Below are positions 9,956-20,000 of a stretch of DNA of 64,000 nt, one piece after another. The notes beneath the pieces were generated by a model that worked only from the letters and a program-made list of their open reading frames with translations, did no database searches and was not told the origin of the DNA. A program made the position numbers and the translations under genes. The stretch spans positions 2,032,001-2,096,000 of the forward strand of contig NC_007964.1 in assembly GCF_000013885.1 (NCBI RefSeq), written 5' to 3'. Every line of letters starts with the position of its first letter. Position 1 is the first letter of the stretch. The DNA is from Nitrobacter hamburgensis X14 (GTDB lineage Bacteria; Pseudomonadota; Alphaproteobacteria; Rhizobiales; Xanthobacteraceae).

Positions 9956-11167
9956 TCAGGTGCTCCAGCCCTTGTCTTCCTGGTCGCTATCGTTCCAGGG
10001 CAGGCGGACAGTGGCGCTGGCTGTCGTCGCGATTCCTTCCTCGCGCCCGGTGAATCCGAGCCGCTCGCTGGTAGTCGCCTTTACGGCGATGCGTGAAATC
10101 GCGACGCCCGTGATTTCGGCGATGCGCGCCCGCATCGTATCGCGCAAGGGTCCGATTTTGGGCCGCTCGCAGATCATGGTGACTTCGAGATTGGCGATGC
10201 GGCCGCCGCGCGCGGCGACGCGGTCGACGGCGTATTTCAGGAATTTGTCGGAGGCCGCGCCCTTCCACTGCGGATCGCTCGGCGGAAAATGCGAACCGAT
10301 GTCGCCGTCCGCCAGCGCGCCTAGGATGGCATCGACCAGCGCGTGCAGGCCGACGTCGCCGTCGGAGTGCGCCAGGAAGCCGCGATTGTGCGGGACCTTC
10401 ACCCCGCACAGCATGACGTGGTCGCCGTCGCCGAAGGCGTGGACATCGTAGCCGGTGCCGGTCCTGATGTCGCCGAGCATTGCTGCGAGGCGCGCTTCCT
10501 CGCGCACGAAATCTTCCGGAGTTGTGAGTTTCATGTTGGCAGCATCGCCTTCGAATGTCGCAACCGTCAATCCCACCCACTCGGCGAGCGCGGCGTCGTC
10601 GGTGAAATCGTCGCGGCCGTCGCGTGCCGCGCGGCGATGCGCGTCGAGGATCACATCGAAACGGAACGCCTGCGGCGTCTGCGCGATCCGCAGTTTTGCA
10701 CGATCGGGGGTCGCATTGACAGCGCCGGACGCATCGACCTGTTTGATGGTGTCGGTGACGGGAATGACGGGCACCGCCGCGCCGGTTATATCGGTGGCCT
10801 CGATCGCGCGCCGGATCAGCGCCGGCGTCGCGAATGGCCGGGCGGCATCGTGAATCAGCACGATGTCCGGCGCATCAGCGGCGAGGGCTTCGAGGCCGGC
10901 GTGAACGGAGGCCTGACGGGTGGCGCCGCCATTCGCCGGTGGCCGATAGCGAAACCCGGCGACGGCCTGATTGAACATCGCAAGGTCATCCGGATTGAGC
11001 ACCGGTTGGACCGCGAAAACGTCGGGGTGATCGCAAAACGCCTCCATGGCCCGCGCAATCACGGTCCGCCCGGCGATGGTCCGGTATTGCTTGGGACCGC
11101 CGGTACCGGCGCGGAGCCCGCGGCCTGCGGCAACAATGATGGCGGCAGTTCGTTTTGAGGTCGGCAT
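9956..11167 (-). CDS. ispDF: Bifunctional IspD/IspF isoprenoid enzyme
   Basis: Fusion of two enzymes of the MEP pathway: 2-C-methyl-D-erythritol 4-phosphate cytidylyltransferase (N-terminal, residues ~1-235, with IIVAAGRGLRAGTGGPKQY) and 2,4-cyclodiphosphate synthase (C-terminal ~160 residues, with GTGYDVHAFGDGDHV and HSDGDVGLHALVDAILGAL carrying metal ligands). The fused form is usual in many alphaproteobacteria. I start at the ATG at 11167 (MPTSKRTAAIIVAAG), which places the nucleotide-binding loop near the N-terminus as in relatives; the frame stays open 48 bases further upstream. It diverges from dusB. Confidence 0.94.
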   Translation of the reverse strand: MPTSKRTAAIIVAAGRGLRAGTGGPKQYRTIAGRTVIARAMEAFCDHPDVFAVQPVLNPDDLAMFNQAVAGFRYRPPANGGATRQASVHAGLEALAADAPDIVLIHDAARPFATPALIRRAIEATDITGAAVPVIPVTDTIKQVDASGAVNATPDRAKLRIAQTPQAFRFDVILDAHRRAARDGRDDFTDDAALAEWVGLTVATFEGDAANMKLTTPEDFVREEARLAAMLGDIRTGTGYDVHAFGDGDHVMLCGVKVPHNRGFLAHSDGDVGLHALVDAILGALADGDIGSHFPPSDPQWKGAASDKFLKYAVDRVAARGGRIANLEVTMICERPKIGPLRDTMRARIAEITGVAISRIAVKATTSERLGFTGREEGIATTASATVRLPWNDSDQEDKGWST

Positions 11168-11355
11168 TGGAATCAATGGTGTCGCTGGAGGAGGAAACTC
11201 CGCTGCCCTTACCATGCCCGCGCAAAAAACAGCAGGACACCCGGCCGTGGGCGGTAGGGATTATTTGTGCTGCAGCGCACTTGCAAGATGCCAGAAACTG
11301 GCTACGGTATAGGCATCGATAAGTTTTGCCTAATTAATAAGCTGACCATTTTAGA

Positions 11356-12432
11356 ATGGCTGCGACGGAGCAGTTTGGGACCATGAGCACGAACCCGCCA
11401 GGTCCAGCAACATCATCAGGTCTCGGGCCATTCACCGTTGGGGATATTCCGATCCCCGGCCGGGTTCTTTTGGCGCCGATGTCGGGGATCACCGACAGGC
11501 CTTTTCGGGGCCTCGCGGAAGCGCTGGGGGCCGGACTCGTCGTCTCCGAAATGACGGCCAGTGACGATCTCGTCCGCGGACGGCCCATGTCCGTGCTCCG
11601 CTGTGAGGCCACGGGCGGCGGACCGCACGTCGTTCAGCTTGCCGGTTGCGAGACACACTGGATGGCGGAGGGCGCGCGGATCGCCGAGGGCGCCGGCGCC
11701 GACATCATCGACATCAACATGGGCTGTCCCGCCCGCCACGTGACCGGCGGCCAGTCGGGTTCGGCGCTGATGCGCGATCTCGACCATGCCCTGCGGCTGA
11801 TCGAGGCGACGGTCGGCGCGGTGAAAGTTCCGGTCACGCTCAAGATGCGGCTCGGATGGGACGATCGCTCGCTCAATGCACCGGCGCTGGCGCAGCGCGC
11901 CGAATCCGCCGGCGTGCAGATGATGACCGTTCACGGCCGCACCCGTTGCCAGTTTTACAAGGGCAGCGCCGACTGGCAGGCGGTGCGGGCAGTCAAGGAT
12001 GCCGTCGATATTCCTGTGGTTGTCAACGGCGACATCACGTCGTTCGACGCGGCCGTCGCGGCGCTGGAGGCGTCGGGCGCGGATGCCGTCATGGTGGGAC
12101 GTGGCGCGCAGGGCCAGCCCTGGATGCCGGGTCAGATCGGACGCCGGCTCGAAACGGGTATCGCGGAACCGCCTCCTTCGCTCGCGGACCAGTTGGCGTA
12201 CATCCACGCGCTCTACGACGACCTGCTTCGGCACTACGGCCTGCGCATCGGGCTTCGTCACGCGCGAAAACATCTCGGCTGGGCGCTCGATGTTGCGGCG
12301 GCGGTCGGCTCAGTACCGACCTCGGTCCTCAAGACGTGGCGTGGAAAAATTCTGACGGCCGACGATCCGGCCGGCGTGCAGCGCTCTCTGGCGGATGCAT
12401 TCGAGGATTTTGCGTGGAGTGCCGCGGTATGA
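11356..12432 (+). CDS. dusB: tRNA-dihydrouridine synthase B (NifR3)
   Basis: FMN enzyme reducing uridine to dihydrouridine in tRNA D-loops. TIM-barrel motifs are clear: VLLAPMSGITDRPFRGLAE (FMN site), NMGCPARHVTGGQSGSALM with the catalytic Cys, LKMRLGWDD, and TVHGRTRCQFYKG. 358 aa, with a second possible ATG nine codons in (11383). As in other alphaproteobacteria it heads the ntr block, and its stop overlaps the ntrB start (ATGA), so it is the first gene of a dusB-ntrB-ntrC operon. Confidence 0.95.
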   Translation: MAATEQFGTMSTNPPGPATSSGLGPFTVGDIPIPGRVLLAPMSGITDRPFRGLAEALGAGLVVSEMTASDDLVRGRPMSVLRCEATGGGPHVVQLAGCETHWMAEGARIAEGAGADIIDINMGCPARHVTGGQSGSALMRDLDHALRLIEATVGAVKVPVTLKMRLGWDDRSLNAPALAQRAESAGVQMMTVHGRTRCQFYKGSADWQAVRAVKDAVDIPVVVNGDITSFDAAVAALEASGADAVMVGRGAQGQPWMPGQIGRRLETGIAEPPPSLADQLAYIHALYDDLLRHYGLRIGLRHARKHLGWALDVAAAVGSVPTSVLKTWRGKILTADDPAGVQRSLADAFEDFAWSAAV

Positions 12433-13604
12433 CATCGCTCGCCAAGCGCCCACATGCCGCGCCCTTCGACGGCGAGGCTATTCTCAACGCACTGCCGAAC
12501 CCGGTGCTGCTGGTCGCGCCCAACGGCAGGATCGTCGACGCCAACATGGCGGCGGAATCCTTCTTCGAAATGTCGGCGCAGTTCCTGCGACGACAGCCGC
12601 TGAAGGAAGTCGTCCCGTTCGGCAGTCCGCTGCTGACGCTGATCGATCAGGTTCGGAACACCGGCTCGCCCGTGAACGAATTCAGGGTCGACCTCGGCAC
12701 CCCGCGAATCGGTCGGGATCGTCAAGTCGACCTGCACGTCGCGCCTCTGACGGAACGGCCCGGACATGTCGTGGTGATGATTCAAGAGCGCACCATCGCC
12801 GACAAGATGGATCGGCAGCTGACCCATCGCAGCGCGGCGCGCTCGGTGACCGCGCTTGCGGCCATGCTCGCGCACGAGATCAAGAATCCGCTGTCCGGCA
12901 TTCGCGGTGCGGCGCAGCTTCTCGAGCAGGGGGCATCGTCGGAAGACCGGATGCTGACCCGGCTGATTTGCGACGAAGCCGACCGCATCGTTACGCTGGT
13001 CGACCGCATGGAAGTATTCGGCGACGAACGTCCGGTGGCACGTGGTCCGGTCAACATTCACTCTGTGCTCGATCATGTCAAACGGCTCGCACAGTCCGGC
13101 TTCGCGCGAAACGCTCGATTTATCGAGGATTACGATCCGTCGCTGCCGCCGGTTCTGGCCGATCGGGATCAACTGATTCAGGTCTTTCTGAACCTCGTCA
13201 AAAATGCCGCCGAAGCCGTCGCCGATCTCGGGGACGAGGCAGAAATCCAGTTCACGACCGCATTCCGCCCGGGCCTCCGCCTTTCCCTGCCGGGCAAGAA
13301 GTCGCGCGTGTCTTTGCCGCTGGAATTTTGCGTCAAGGACAACGGTCGCGGCGTGGCGGAGGATCTGTTGCCGAACCTGTTCGATCCATTCGTAACCACG
13401 AAGCCGACCGGAAGCGGGCTCGGACTCGCGCTGGTCGCCAAGATCGTCGGCGATCACGGCGGAATCGTCGAATGCGAATCGCAGCCGCGCAAGACCAGCT
13501 TCCGCGTCCTGCTCCCGATGTTCGACACCGGCCCAAAACATCGGCAAAGCGACGATGCCGCCGTGCCGGTAATGCCGTCACCTGCCTCACGCGATTCAGG
13601 ATGA
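12429..13604 (+). CDS. ntrB: Nitrogen-regulation sensor kinase/phosphatase NtrB (GlnL)
   Basis: Cytosolic histidine kinase that phosphorylates or dephosphorylates NtrC according to PII (GlnB) state. Layout of the 391 aa: PAS domain (ALPNPVLLVAPNGRIVDAN, residues ~20-38), HisKA with phospho-acceptor His in AMLAHEIKNPLSGIRGAAQ (~residue 150), and HATPase_c with the N box LNLVKNAAEAV and G box GSGLGLALVAKIVGDHGG. No membrane segment is seen, as expected. The ATG at 12429 overlaps the dusB stop (ATGA), and ntrC follows after 9 bases. Confidence 0.96.
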   Translation: MTSLAKRPHAAPFDGEAILNALPNPVLLVAPNGRIVDANMAAESFFEMSAQFLRRQPLKEVVPFGSPLLTLIDQVRNTGSPVNEFRVDLGTPRIGRDRQVDLHVAPLTERPGHVVVMIQERTIADKMDRQLTHRSAARSVTALAAMLAHEIKNPLSGIRGAAQLLEQGASSEDRMLTRLICDEADRIVTLVDRMEVFGDERPVARGPVNIHSVLDHVKRLAQSGFARNARFIEDYDPSLPPVLADRDQLIQVFLNLVKNAAEAVADLGDEAEIQFTTAFRPGLRLSLPGKKSRVSLPLEFCVKDNGRGVAEDLLPNLFDPFVTTKPTGSGLGLALVAKIVGDHGGIVECESQPRKTSFRVLLPMFDTGPKHRQSDDAAVPVMPSPASRDSG

Positions 13605-13613
13605 GGACGAAAC

Positions 13614-15056
13614 ATGCCCGCAGCCAGCATACTTGTCGCAGACGATGACACGGCGATCCGCACGGTGCTCAACCAGGCGCTGTCGCGCGCAGGATATGAG
13701 GTGCGGCTTACCGGCAATGCAGCGACGCTGTGGCGATGGGTCAGCCAGGGCGAGGGGGATATCGTCATCACCGACGTCGTGATGCCGGACGAAAACGCCT
13801 TCGACCTGTTGCCGCGCATCAAGAAGATGCGACCGAACTTGCCGGTCATCGTGATGAGCGCGCAAAACACCTTCATGACGGCGATCCGGGCCTCCGAGCG
13901 TGGTGCGTATGAATACCTCCCGAAACCTTTCGACCTCAAGGAACTGGTCGCCATCGTCGGCCGCGCGCTCGCCGAACCCAAGGAGCGTGCAGCCAGCCGC
14001 GGCGGCGACAACGAATTCGATTCCATTCCGTTGATCGGACGCTCGCCGGCCATGCAGGACATCTATCGCGTGCTGGCGCGGCTGATGCAGACCGACCTCA
14101 CCGTGATGATTTCCGGCGAGTCCGGCACCGGCAAGGAACTGGTCGCGCGCGCGCTTCACGACTACGGCAAGCGGCGCAACGGCCCATTCGTCGCCGTCAA
14201 CATGGCGGCGATCCCGCGCGACCTCATCGAGTCGGAGTTGTTCGGCCACGAGCGCGGCGCCTTCACGGGCGCCAACACCCGCGCCTCCGGCCGTTTCGAG
14301 CAGGCCGAAGGAGGGACCCTTTTCCTCGACGAAATCGGCGACATGCCGATGGAGGCGCAGACGCGCCTGCTGCGCGTGCTTCAGCAGGGCGAATACACCA
14401 CCGTCGGCGGGCGGACCGCGATCAAGACCGATGTCCGCATCGTCGCGGCGAGCAACAAGGATCTCCGCGTCCTGATCCAGCAGGGGCTGTTTCGCGAGGA
14501 CCTGTTCTTCCGCCTCAACGTGGTGCCGCTGCGGCTGCCGCCGTTACGCGAACGCATCGAGGATCTGCCCGATTTGATCAGTCACTTCTTCGCCCTCGCC
14601 GAAAAGGACGGGTTGCCGCCCAAGAAGCTCGATGCGCTTGCGCTCGAGCGCTTGAAGCGGCATCGCTGGCCCGGCAACGTCCGCGAACTGGAAAATCTGG
14701 CGCGCAGGCTCGCGGCGCTCTACCCGCAGGACGTCATCACCGGCCCGGTGCTCGATGGCGAACTTGCATCTCCTCCGGTCGTCTCCGGACGCAGCGGGCA
14801 TCAAAGCGTCGACAGTCTCGGCGGCGCCGTCGAGATGTACCTGTCGTCGCTTTTCTCGGGCTCCCCGAATGGCGTCCCGCCGCCAGGCCTGTACCACCGT
14901 ATTCTCAGGGAGATCGAGGTCCCGCTTCTGACTGCGGCGCTGGCCGCGACCCGCGGCAACCAGATTCGGGCCGCCGACCTTTTAGGTTTGAACCGCAACA
15001 CGCTGCGCAAGAAAATCCGCGATCTGGATATCCAGGTCTATCGGACCGGAGGATAG
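13614..15056 (+). CDS. ntrC: Nitrogen-regulation response regulator NtrC (sigma-54 activator)
   Basis: Phosphorylated by NtrB, it activates sigma-54 promoters of nitrogen assimilation genes. Receiver domain (ADDDTAIRTVL at the start, phospho-acceptor Asp in VITDVVMPDE near residue 54, Lys in YLPKPFD). The AAA+ domain has GESGTGKELVARA (Walker A), the sigma-54-contacting GAFTGA loop, and GTLFLDEIGDMP (Walker B). A Fis-type helix-turn-helix lies at the C-terminus (TRGNQIRAADLLGLNRNTLR). 480 aa is standard. A 192-bp spacer separates it from ntrY and may hold the ntrYX promoter; no gene is seen there. Confidence 0.97.
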   Translation: MPAASILVADDDTAIRTVLNQALSRAGYEVRLTGNAATLWRWVSQGEGDIVITDVVMPDENAFDLLPRIKKMRPNLPVIVMSAQNTFMTAIRASERGAYEYLPKPFDLKELVAIVGRALAEPKERAASRGGDNEFDSIPLIGRSPAMQDIYRVLARLMQTDLTVMISGESGTGKELVARALHDYGKRRNGPFVAVNMAAIPRDLIESELFGHERGAFTGANTRASGRFEQAEGGTLFLDEIGDMPMEAQTRLLRVLQQGEYTTVGGRTAIKTDVRIVAASNKDLRVLIQQGLFREDLFFRLNVVPLRLPPLRERIEDLPDLISHFFALAEKDGLPPKKLDALALERLKRHRWPGNVRELENLARRLAALYPQDVITGPVLDGELASPPVVSGRSGHQSVDSLGGAVEMYLSSLFSGSPNGVPPPGLYHRILREIEVPLLTAALAATRGNQIRAADLLGLNRNTLRKKIRDLDIQVYRTGG

Positions 15057-15248
15057 CGGCTCCATCCGGCCAAGTTTCGACGATTTTTCGGATCGAATCG
15101 ACGATTAGTCCAAAGCCTGGTCATTCCGCGCTATCGCTTGCGCCGCGGAAATGTCTCAATTACGCAACATTGTTGTAGGAATGCATCAGTTCGCTGTCGG
15201 GTATTGGCCGTTAGTCAGCGAGCCTCCACTGCTCAAACCTTTTCCCGG

Positions 15249-17543
15249 ATGACTAGCGCAGACACGCCGGCACACGATCCGACATTCGCCGAGCCGCGCG
15301 GCTGGACCTTGCGCCGGCTACTGGCGCCGGTCGCGATCGGCCTCGCGCTGCTGTCGGCGTTTCTGACCTTCGTGGTTTTGGTCGGCCTCACGCCGATCGA
15401 GCCGACCCACCGGGTCGTCATCACATTTTTGTTGATCGACGCCGGCACCATCCTTCTGCTCGTCGGCATTATCGCCCGCGAGGTCTGGACCGTGGTTCAG
15501 GCCCGCCGCCGGGGCCGCGCCGCGGCGAAGTTGCATGTCCAGATTGTCAGTCTGTTCTCGGTGATCGCGGTGCTGCCGGCGGTCCTGGTCTCGGTCGTGG
15601 CCAACGTCACCATCGATCGCGGCCTCGATCGCCTGTTTTCGGGTCCGATAAAAGAGGTCATCCAGAACTCGCTGATCGTCGCCAACGCCTACGTGCACGA
15701 GCACGCCCAGCTCATTCGCGGCGATATCCTTGGCATGGCCAACGACATCTCCAACGCACGCCCCCTGTACGATCAGGACCGCGAGACGTTTCTCCAACTC
15801 CTGACCTCGAGCGCGAAGGCCCGCAACCTGCCGGGCGCGATGCTGATTGACAAGGACGGCCATGTGCTCGTGTCTGCCCAAACCGACGTCGAGCGCACCT
15901 ATACAACACCGGACCCGAGCCTCCTCAAAAATGTGAATGAGGACGACCCGCTTATAGCGGTGATCCCGGAGGCGAACTACGTCGCCGCCGTCATCCGCCT
16001 GCGCGCCTTCAATGATAAATTCCTTTATGTGGCGCGTCTGCTCGATCCTCATGTCGTTGCGCAACTGAAGCAGACCGAGGCGAGTGTTGCCGTATACGCC
16101 ACGATCGAGGCACGGCGCCTCGGCATCCAGGTGGCGTTCGCACTGATGTTCGCCGTGATTGCGCTGACCATCCTGATGGCGTCGGTGCTGCTTGCCCTGA
16201 ATTTCGCCGACCGGTTCGTCGCACCCGTCCGCCGATTGATGAGCGCCGCCAACATCGTGTCCACCGGCGACTTGAACGTTCAGGTACCCGTCCTGAAGTC
16301 GGAAGGAGATCTCGCTCAGCTCGGCGAAACCTTCAACAAGATGACGGCCGAGTTGCGGACGCAGCGCGATGAACTCGTCAACGCCAGCGGCCTGATCGAC
16401 AGCCGGCGCCGCTTTATCGAGGCCGTGCTGTCGTCGGCGAGCGCCGGCATCATTGGCGTCGACGGCGCCAACACCATCGGCGTTCTCAACCGCTCGGCGG
16501 AGAAATTGATCGGTCATTCCGAATCGGAAACGCTGGGACGTCCGCTATCCGAAGTAATCCCTGAGTTGAACGACCTCATGCGGTCGGCGAGGGAAGGGAC
16601 CCAGCGGCTGGTGCAGGGTCAGATCACCATCAACCGCGATGGCAACGAGCGCAACATCTCGGTGCGCGTCAGCGCCGAGCAAACCAGTCAATCGCGCGAC
16701 AGTTACATCGTCACGCTGGACGATATCACCGAACTTGTGACCGCGCAGCGCACCTCAGCGTGGGGCGATGTGGCTCGACGAATCGCGCACGAGATCAAGA
16801 ATCCTTTGACGCCGATCCAGCTCTCGGCGGAGCGCATTCGCCGCAAATTCGGCAAGGTGATCATCGAAGACAAGCCGATCTTCGAGCAGTGCACCGATAC
16901 GATCGTGCGTCAGGTCGAGGATATCAGGCGGATGGTCGATGAATTCTCGCGTTTTGCGCGGATGCCGAAGCCGGTGATGGAAGGAGAGGACGTCGCCGAT
17001 ACGGTCCGCCAGACGGTTTTCCTCATGCGTGTCGGACATCCCGAAATCGATATCGGGGCCGATATCAAGGACGAACCGATGCGCGCCCAGTTTGACCGGC
17101 GGCTGATCTCGCAGGCTCTGACCAATATCATCAAGAATGCGACCGAGGCTATCGAGGCTGTGCCGCCGGAGGTCCTCGGAAAAGGCCGGATCGATGTTAT
17201 CGCCGCACGGGAAGGAGACGACGTCGTCATCGACGTGATCGATAACGGCATCGGCCTGCCGAAGGTTGGACGAGCGCGGCTGCTGGAGCCCTACGTCACG
17301 ACCCGCGAGAAGGGCACCGGTCTCGGCCTTGCGATTGTCGGGCGCGTGCTGGAAGACCACGGCGGAAAGCTCGAAATCAACGATGCCTCCGCGATAAGAC
17401 CGGGAGCGCGGGGAGCCTGGATGCGGTTGCGGTTTGCCGTGTCCGGGCGCGCGGACGCCGAAACCAGTGGGGGCAGTGGCGCGACTAACGACGATACCTT
17501 GACCGGCGACGAAACGAAAACAGAGGTTGCAACCGGCAACTGA
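15249..17543 (+). CDS. ntrY: Membrane sensor kinase NtrY
   Basis: Sensor of the NtrYX system, linked in alphaproteobacteria to nitrogen, redox and envelope control. From the ATG at 15249 (MTSADTPAHDPTF) the 764-aa protein has two N-terminal helices (LLAPVAIGLALLSAFLTFVV and a second around residues 50-72), a third near residue 95, a ~190-residue periplasmic sensor region, a fourth helix (FALMFAVIALTILMASVLLA), HAMP, PAS, HisKA (RRIAHEIKNPLTPIQLSAER) and HATPase_c (IIKNATEAIEA, GTGLGLAIVGRVLEDHGG). The frame extends 37 codons further upstream, but that part has poor coding character. ntrX follows after 17 bases. Confidence 0.95.
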   Translation: MTSADTPAHDPTFAEPRGWTLRRLLAPVAIGLALLSAFLTFVVLVGLTPIEPTHRVVITFLLIDAGTILLLVGIIAREVWTVVQARRRGRAAAKLHVQIVSLFSVIAVLPAVLVSVVANVTIDRGLDRLFSGPIKEVIQNSLIVANAYVHEHAQLIRGDILGMANDISNARPLYDQDRETFLQLLTSSAKARNLPGAMLIDKDGHVLVSAQTDVERTYTTPDPSLLKNVNEDDPLIAVIPEANYVAAVIRLRAFNDKFLYVARLLDPHVVAQLKQTEASVAVYATIEARRLGIQVAFALMFAVIALTILMASVLLALNFADRFVAPVRRLMSAANIVSTGDLNVQVPVLKSEGDLAQLGETFNKMTAELRTQRDELVNASGLIDSRRRFIEAVLSSASAGIIGVDGANTIGVLNRSAEKLIGHSESETLGRPLSEVIPELNDLMRSAREGTQRLVQGQITINRDGNERNISVRVSAEQTSQSRDSYIVTLDDITELVTAQRTSAWGDVARRIAHEIKNPLTPIQLSAERIRRKFGKVIIEDKPIFEQCTDTIVRQVEDIRRMVDEFSRFARMPKPVMEGEDVADTVRQTVFLMRVGHPEIDIGADIKDEPMRAQFDRRLISQALTNIIKNATEAIEAVPPEVLGKGRIDVIAAREGDDVVIDVIDNGIGLPKVGRARLLEPYVTTREKGTGLGLAIVGRVLEDHGGKLEINDASAIRPGARGAWMRLRFAVSGRADAETSGGSGATNDDTLTGDETKTEVATGN

Positions 17544-17560
17544 CCAGGCGGATCCAATCT

Positions 17561-18931
17561 ATGGCACACGACATTCTGATAGTTGACGACGAGGCGGATA
17601 TTCGCGACCTCGTTGCAGGCATCCTGGAAGACGAGGGTTTCACGACTCGAACCGCGCGCAACAGCGATGAGGCGCTTGCGGAGGTTTCAAGCCGCCGTCC
17701 GCACATGGTGTTCCTCGATATCTGGCTGCAAGGCAGCAAGCTCGACGGGCTGCAACTGCTGGAGATGATCAAGCAGGACAGCCCCGACATGCCGGTCGTC
17801 ATGATCTCCGGCCACGGCAACATTGAAACGGCTGTCGCGGCGATCAAGCGCGGTGCCTATGACTTCATTGAAAAGCCATTCAAGGCGGATCGCCTGATTC
17901 TGGTGGCAATGCGCGCGCTCGAAACGTCGCGTCTCAAGCGCGAGGTCAGGGAATTGAAGCAGCTCGCGCCGGCGGCCGGCTCGCTGATTGGCCGCTCGCC
18001 ATGCATGAACCAGCTTCGGCAGACCATCGAGCGCGCGGCGAAGGCCAACAGTCGCATCATGATCGTCGGGCCGTCCGGGTCCGGTAAGGAACTGGCCGCG
18101 CGAACGCTTCACAATCAGTCGGGCCGTTCGGAGGGACCGTTCGTCGTCATCAACGCCGCAGCGATTACGCCGGAACGAATGGAGTTCGAACTGTTCGGTG
18201 TCGAGCAGACCGACGGTCAGCAGCCGCGCAAGGCCGGAGCGCTGGAAGAGGCGCACGGCGGGACGCTGTTCATCGACGAGATCGGCGACATGCCGCGCGA
18301 GACTCAGAACAAGATCATGCGCGTTCTGGTCGACCAGACCTTTCAGCGCTCCGGCGGCGCGGCCAAGATCAAGGTCGATGTGCGGATCATTTCGTCGACA
18401 GCGCGTAACCTGGAGGAGGAGATCGCCGCGGGCCGTTTCCGCGAGGATCTTTATCATCGGTTGTCGGTTGTGCCGATCCGGGTTCCGCCGCTCTCCGAAC
18501 GCCGTGAGGACATTCCCGAACTGATCGAGTTTTTTATGGACCATATCTCCACCGCGAGCGGGCTGCCCAGGCGCCAGATCGGCGACGACGCGATGGCCGT
18601 GCTGCAATCGCACGTCTGGCCGGGCAACGTCCGGCAGCTCCGTAACAACGTCGAGCGCGTGATGATCCTGGCCGGCGGCGGTCCGGAGGTGATCATCACC
18701 GCGGATATGCTGCCGCAGGATGTCGGCTCGATGGTCCCGGCGATGCCGACCGGCGTCAACGGCGAGCACATCATGGGCCTGCCGCTGCGCGAGGCTCGCG
18801 AGGTGTTCGAGCGCGACTATCTGATTGCGCAGATCAGCCGCTTCTCCAACAATATCTCGCGGACTGCGGAATTCGTCGGCATGGAGCGCTCGGCGCTGCA
18901 TCGCAAGCTCAAGGCGCTCGGCGTCAACTAA
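17561..18931 (+). CDS. ntrX: Response regulator NtrX
   Basis: Partner of NtrY. Receiver domain (DILIVDDEADIRDLVAGIL; phospho-acceptor in MVFLDIWLQGSKLDG; FIEKPFKADR), central AAA+-like domain (GPSGSGKELAARTLH, GTLFIDEIGDMPRE), and a C-terminal Fis-like helix-turn-helix (NISRTAEFVGMERSALHRKL). The position of the GAFTGA loop is occupied by GVEQTDGQQPRKAGALEEA, so the sigma-54-contacting motif is absent; NtrX is therefore unlikely to act as an ordinary sigma-54 activator. 456 aa. It closes the ntrYX pair and is followed 29 bases later by dat. Confidence 0.95.
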   Translation: MAHDILIVDDEADIRDLVAGILEDEGFTTRTARNSDEALAEVSSRRPHMVFLDIWLQGSKLDGLQLLEMIKQDSPDMPVVMISGHGNIETAVAAIKRGAYDFIEKPFKADRLILVAMRALETSRLKREVRELKQLAPAAGSLIGRSPCMNQLRQTIERAAKANSRIMIVGPSGSGKELAARTLHNQSGRSEGPFVVINAAAITPERMEFELFGVEQTDGQQPRKAGALEEAHGGTLFIDEIGDMPRETQNKIMRVLVDQTFQRSGGAAKIKVDVRIISSTARNLEEEIAAGRFREDLYHRLSVVPIRVPPLSERREDIPELIEFFMDHISTASGLPRRQIGDDAMAVLQSHVWPGNVRQLRNNVERVMILAGGGPEVIITADMLPQDVGSMVPAMPTGVNGEHIMGLPLREAREVFERDYLIAQISRFSNNISRTAEFVGMERSALHRKLKALGVN

Positions 18932-18960
18932 AATCCTTTTTCGGTGGTCGGACTCGCTGG

Positions 18961-19818
18961 ATGTCGCGAATTGCTTACGTCAACGGCCGGTATCGCGAGC
19001 TGCGCAACGCCAGCGTTAACGTCCAGGACCGCGGCTATCAGTTTGCCGACGGTGTTTATGAGGTCTGCGAAGTGCGCGGCGGAAGGCTGGTGGATTATCC
19101 CCGGCACATGGCGCGATTGCAGCGATCACTGCGCGAGTTGCGGATCTCCGAGCCGATGCCTCTCCCGGCGCTCGCCATCGTCATGCACGAGGTGGTGTGG
19201 CGCAACCGCGTGACCTACGGCCTGGTTTATCTGCAGGTGACCCGTGGCGTGGCGCGGCGCGATCATGCATTTCCGCCGCATCCCGTGAAGCCGAGCGTCG
19301 TCGTCACGGCCCGCGCGCTCAACTACGAGAAAAACCAGCAAACCGCCGCTAACGGCATCAAGGTCGTCACCGTGCCGGAAAATCGTTGGCCGCGGGTGGA
19401 TATCAAATCGGTATCGCTGCTGCCCAATGTGCTGGCAAAGCAGGAAGCGCGGGAGAAGGGGGCCTATGAGGCCTGGTACGTCGGTAGCGACGGATTCGTC
19501 ACCGAGGGCGCTTCGAGCAATGCCTGGATCGTGACGACAGACGGCCGCGTCGTCACCCGCTCGGTGGACCACGGCATTCTTGCCGGCATCACCCGGGCCG
19601 TTCTCATGGAGGTCATGGACGCCCTTCAGATCAGGCTGGAGGAACGCCCGTTCACGCCGGCGGAAGCGTATGAGGCTGCGGAGGCTTTCGTAACCTCGGC
19701 CTCCCAGATCGTCATGCCCGTCGTCGCGATCGACGGCCGGACGGTGGGGAATGGTCAGCCGGGCGGTATTGCCAGACGGCTGCGGGAAGAATTCCACCGT
19801 TTTTCAGCATTTTCCTGA
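18961..19818 (+). CDS. dat: D-amino-acid (D-alanine) aminotransferase
   Basis: PLP-dependent class IV aminotransferase interconverting D-alanine or D-glutamate with their 2-oxo acids, feeding cell-wall precursors. Family signs: [20 protein letters not shown] near residue 20, the Schiff-base Lys in [19 protein letters not shown] (~residue 145), and [10 protein letters not shown] near residue 180. 285 aa is typical. It sits between ntrX and hfq, the usual Bradyrhizobium-type order. Branched-chain aminotransferases are relatives, but the length and motifs favour Dat. Confidence 0.9.
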
Positions 19819-20000
19819 TGGTTTTTGCGTATCCGGGCGAACCGGTGGCCCGAACCGGCTTGCCTAACACCAGGCTCTGCCCTCTAATCAAAGCGCCGGG
19901 TCCACGAGGAGGATCTCAGAGGGGGTCGGCGGCCAGGAGACGCTCCCCGGAGAGTTGTATCCGGTTAAAAAAACGCAAAGCGAACTGCGGGATAAAAAAA

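Noticed and set aside
15318..16517. Long open minus-strand frame inside ntrY (about 400 codons), and similar ones in ntrB, ntrX and hflX
   Set aside because: High-GC codon bias leaves antisense frames open; the amino-acid make-up (very Arg/His/Asp-rich) and lack of ribosome sites indicate shadows of the real genes.
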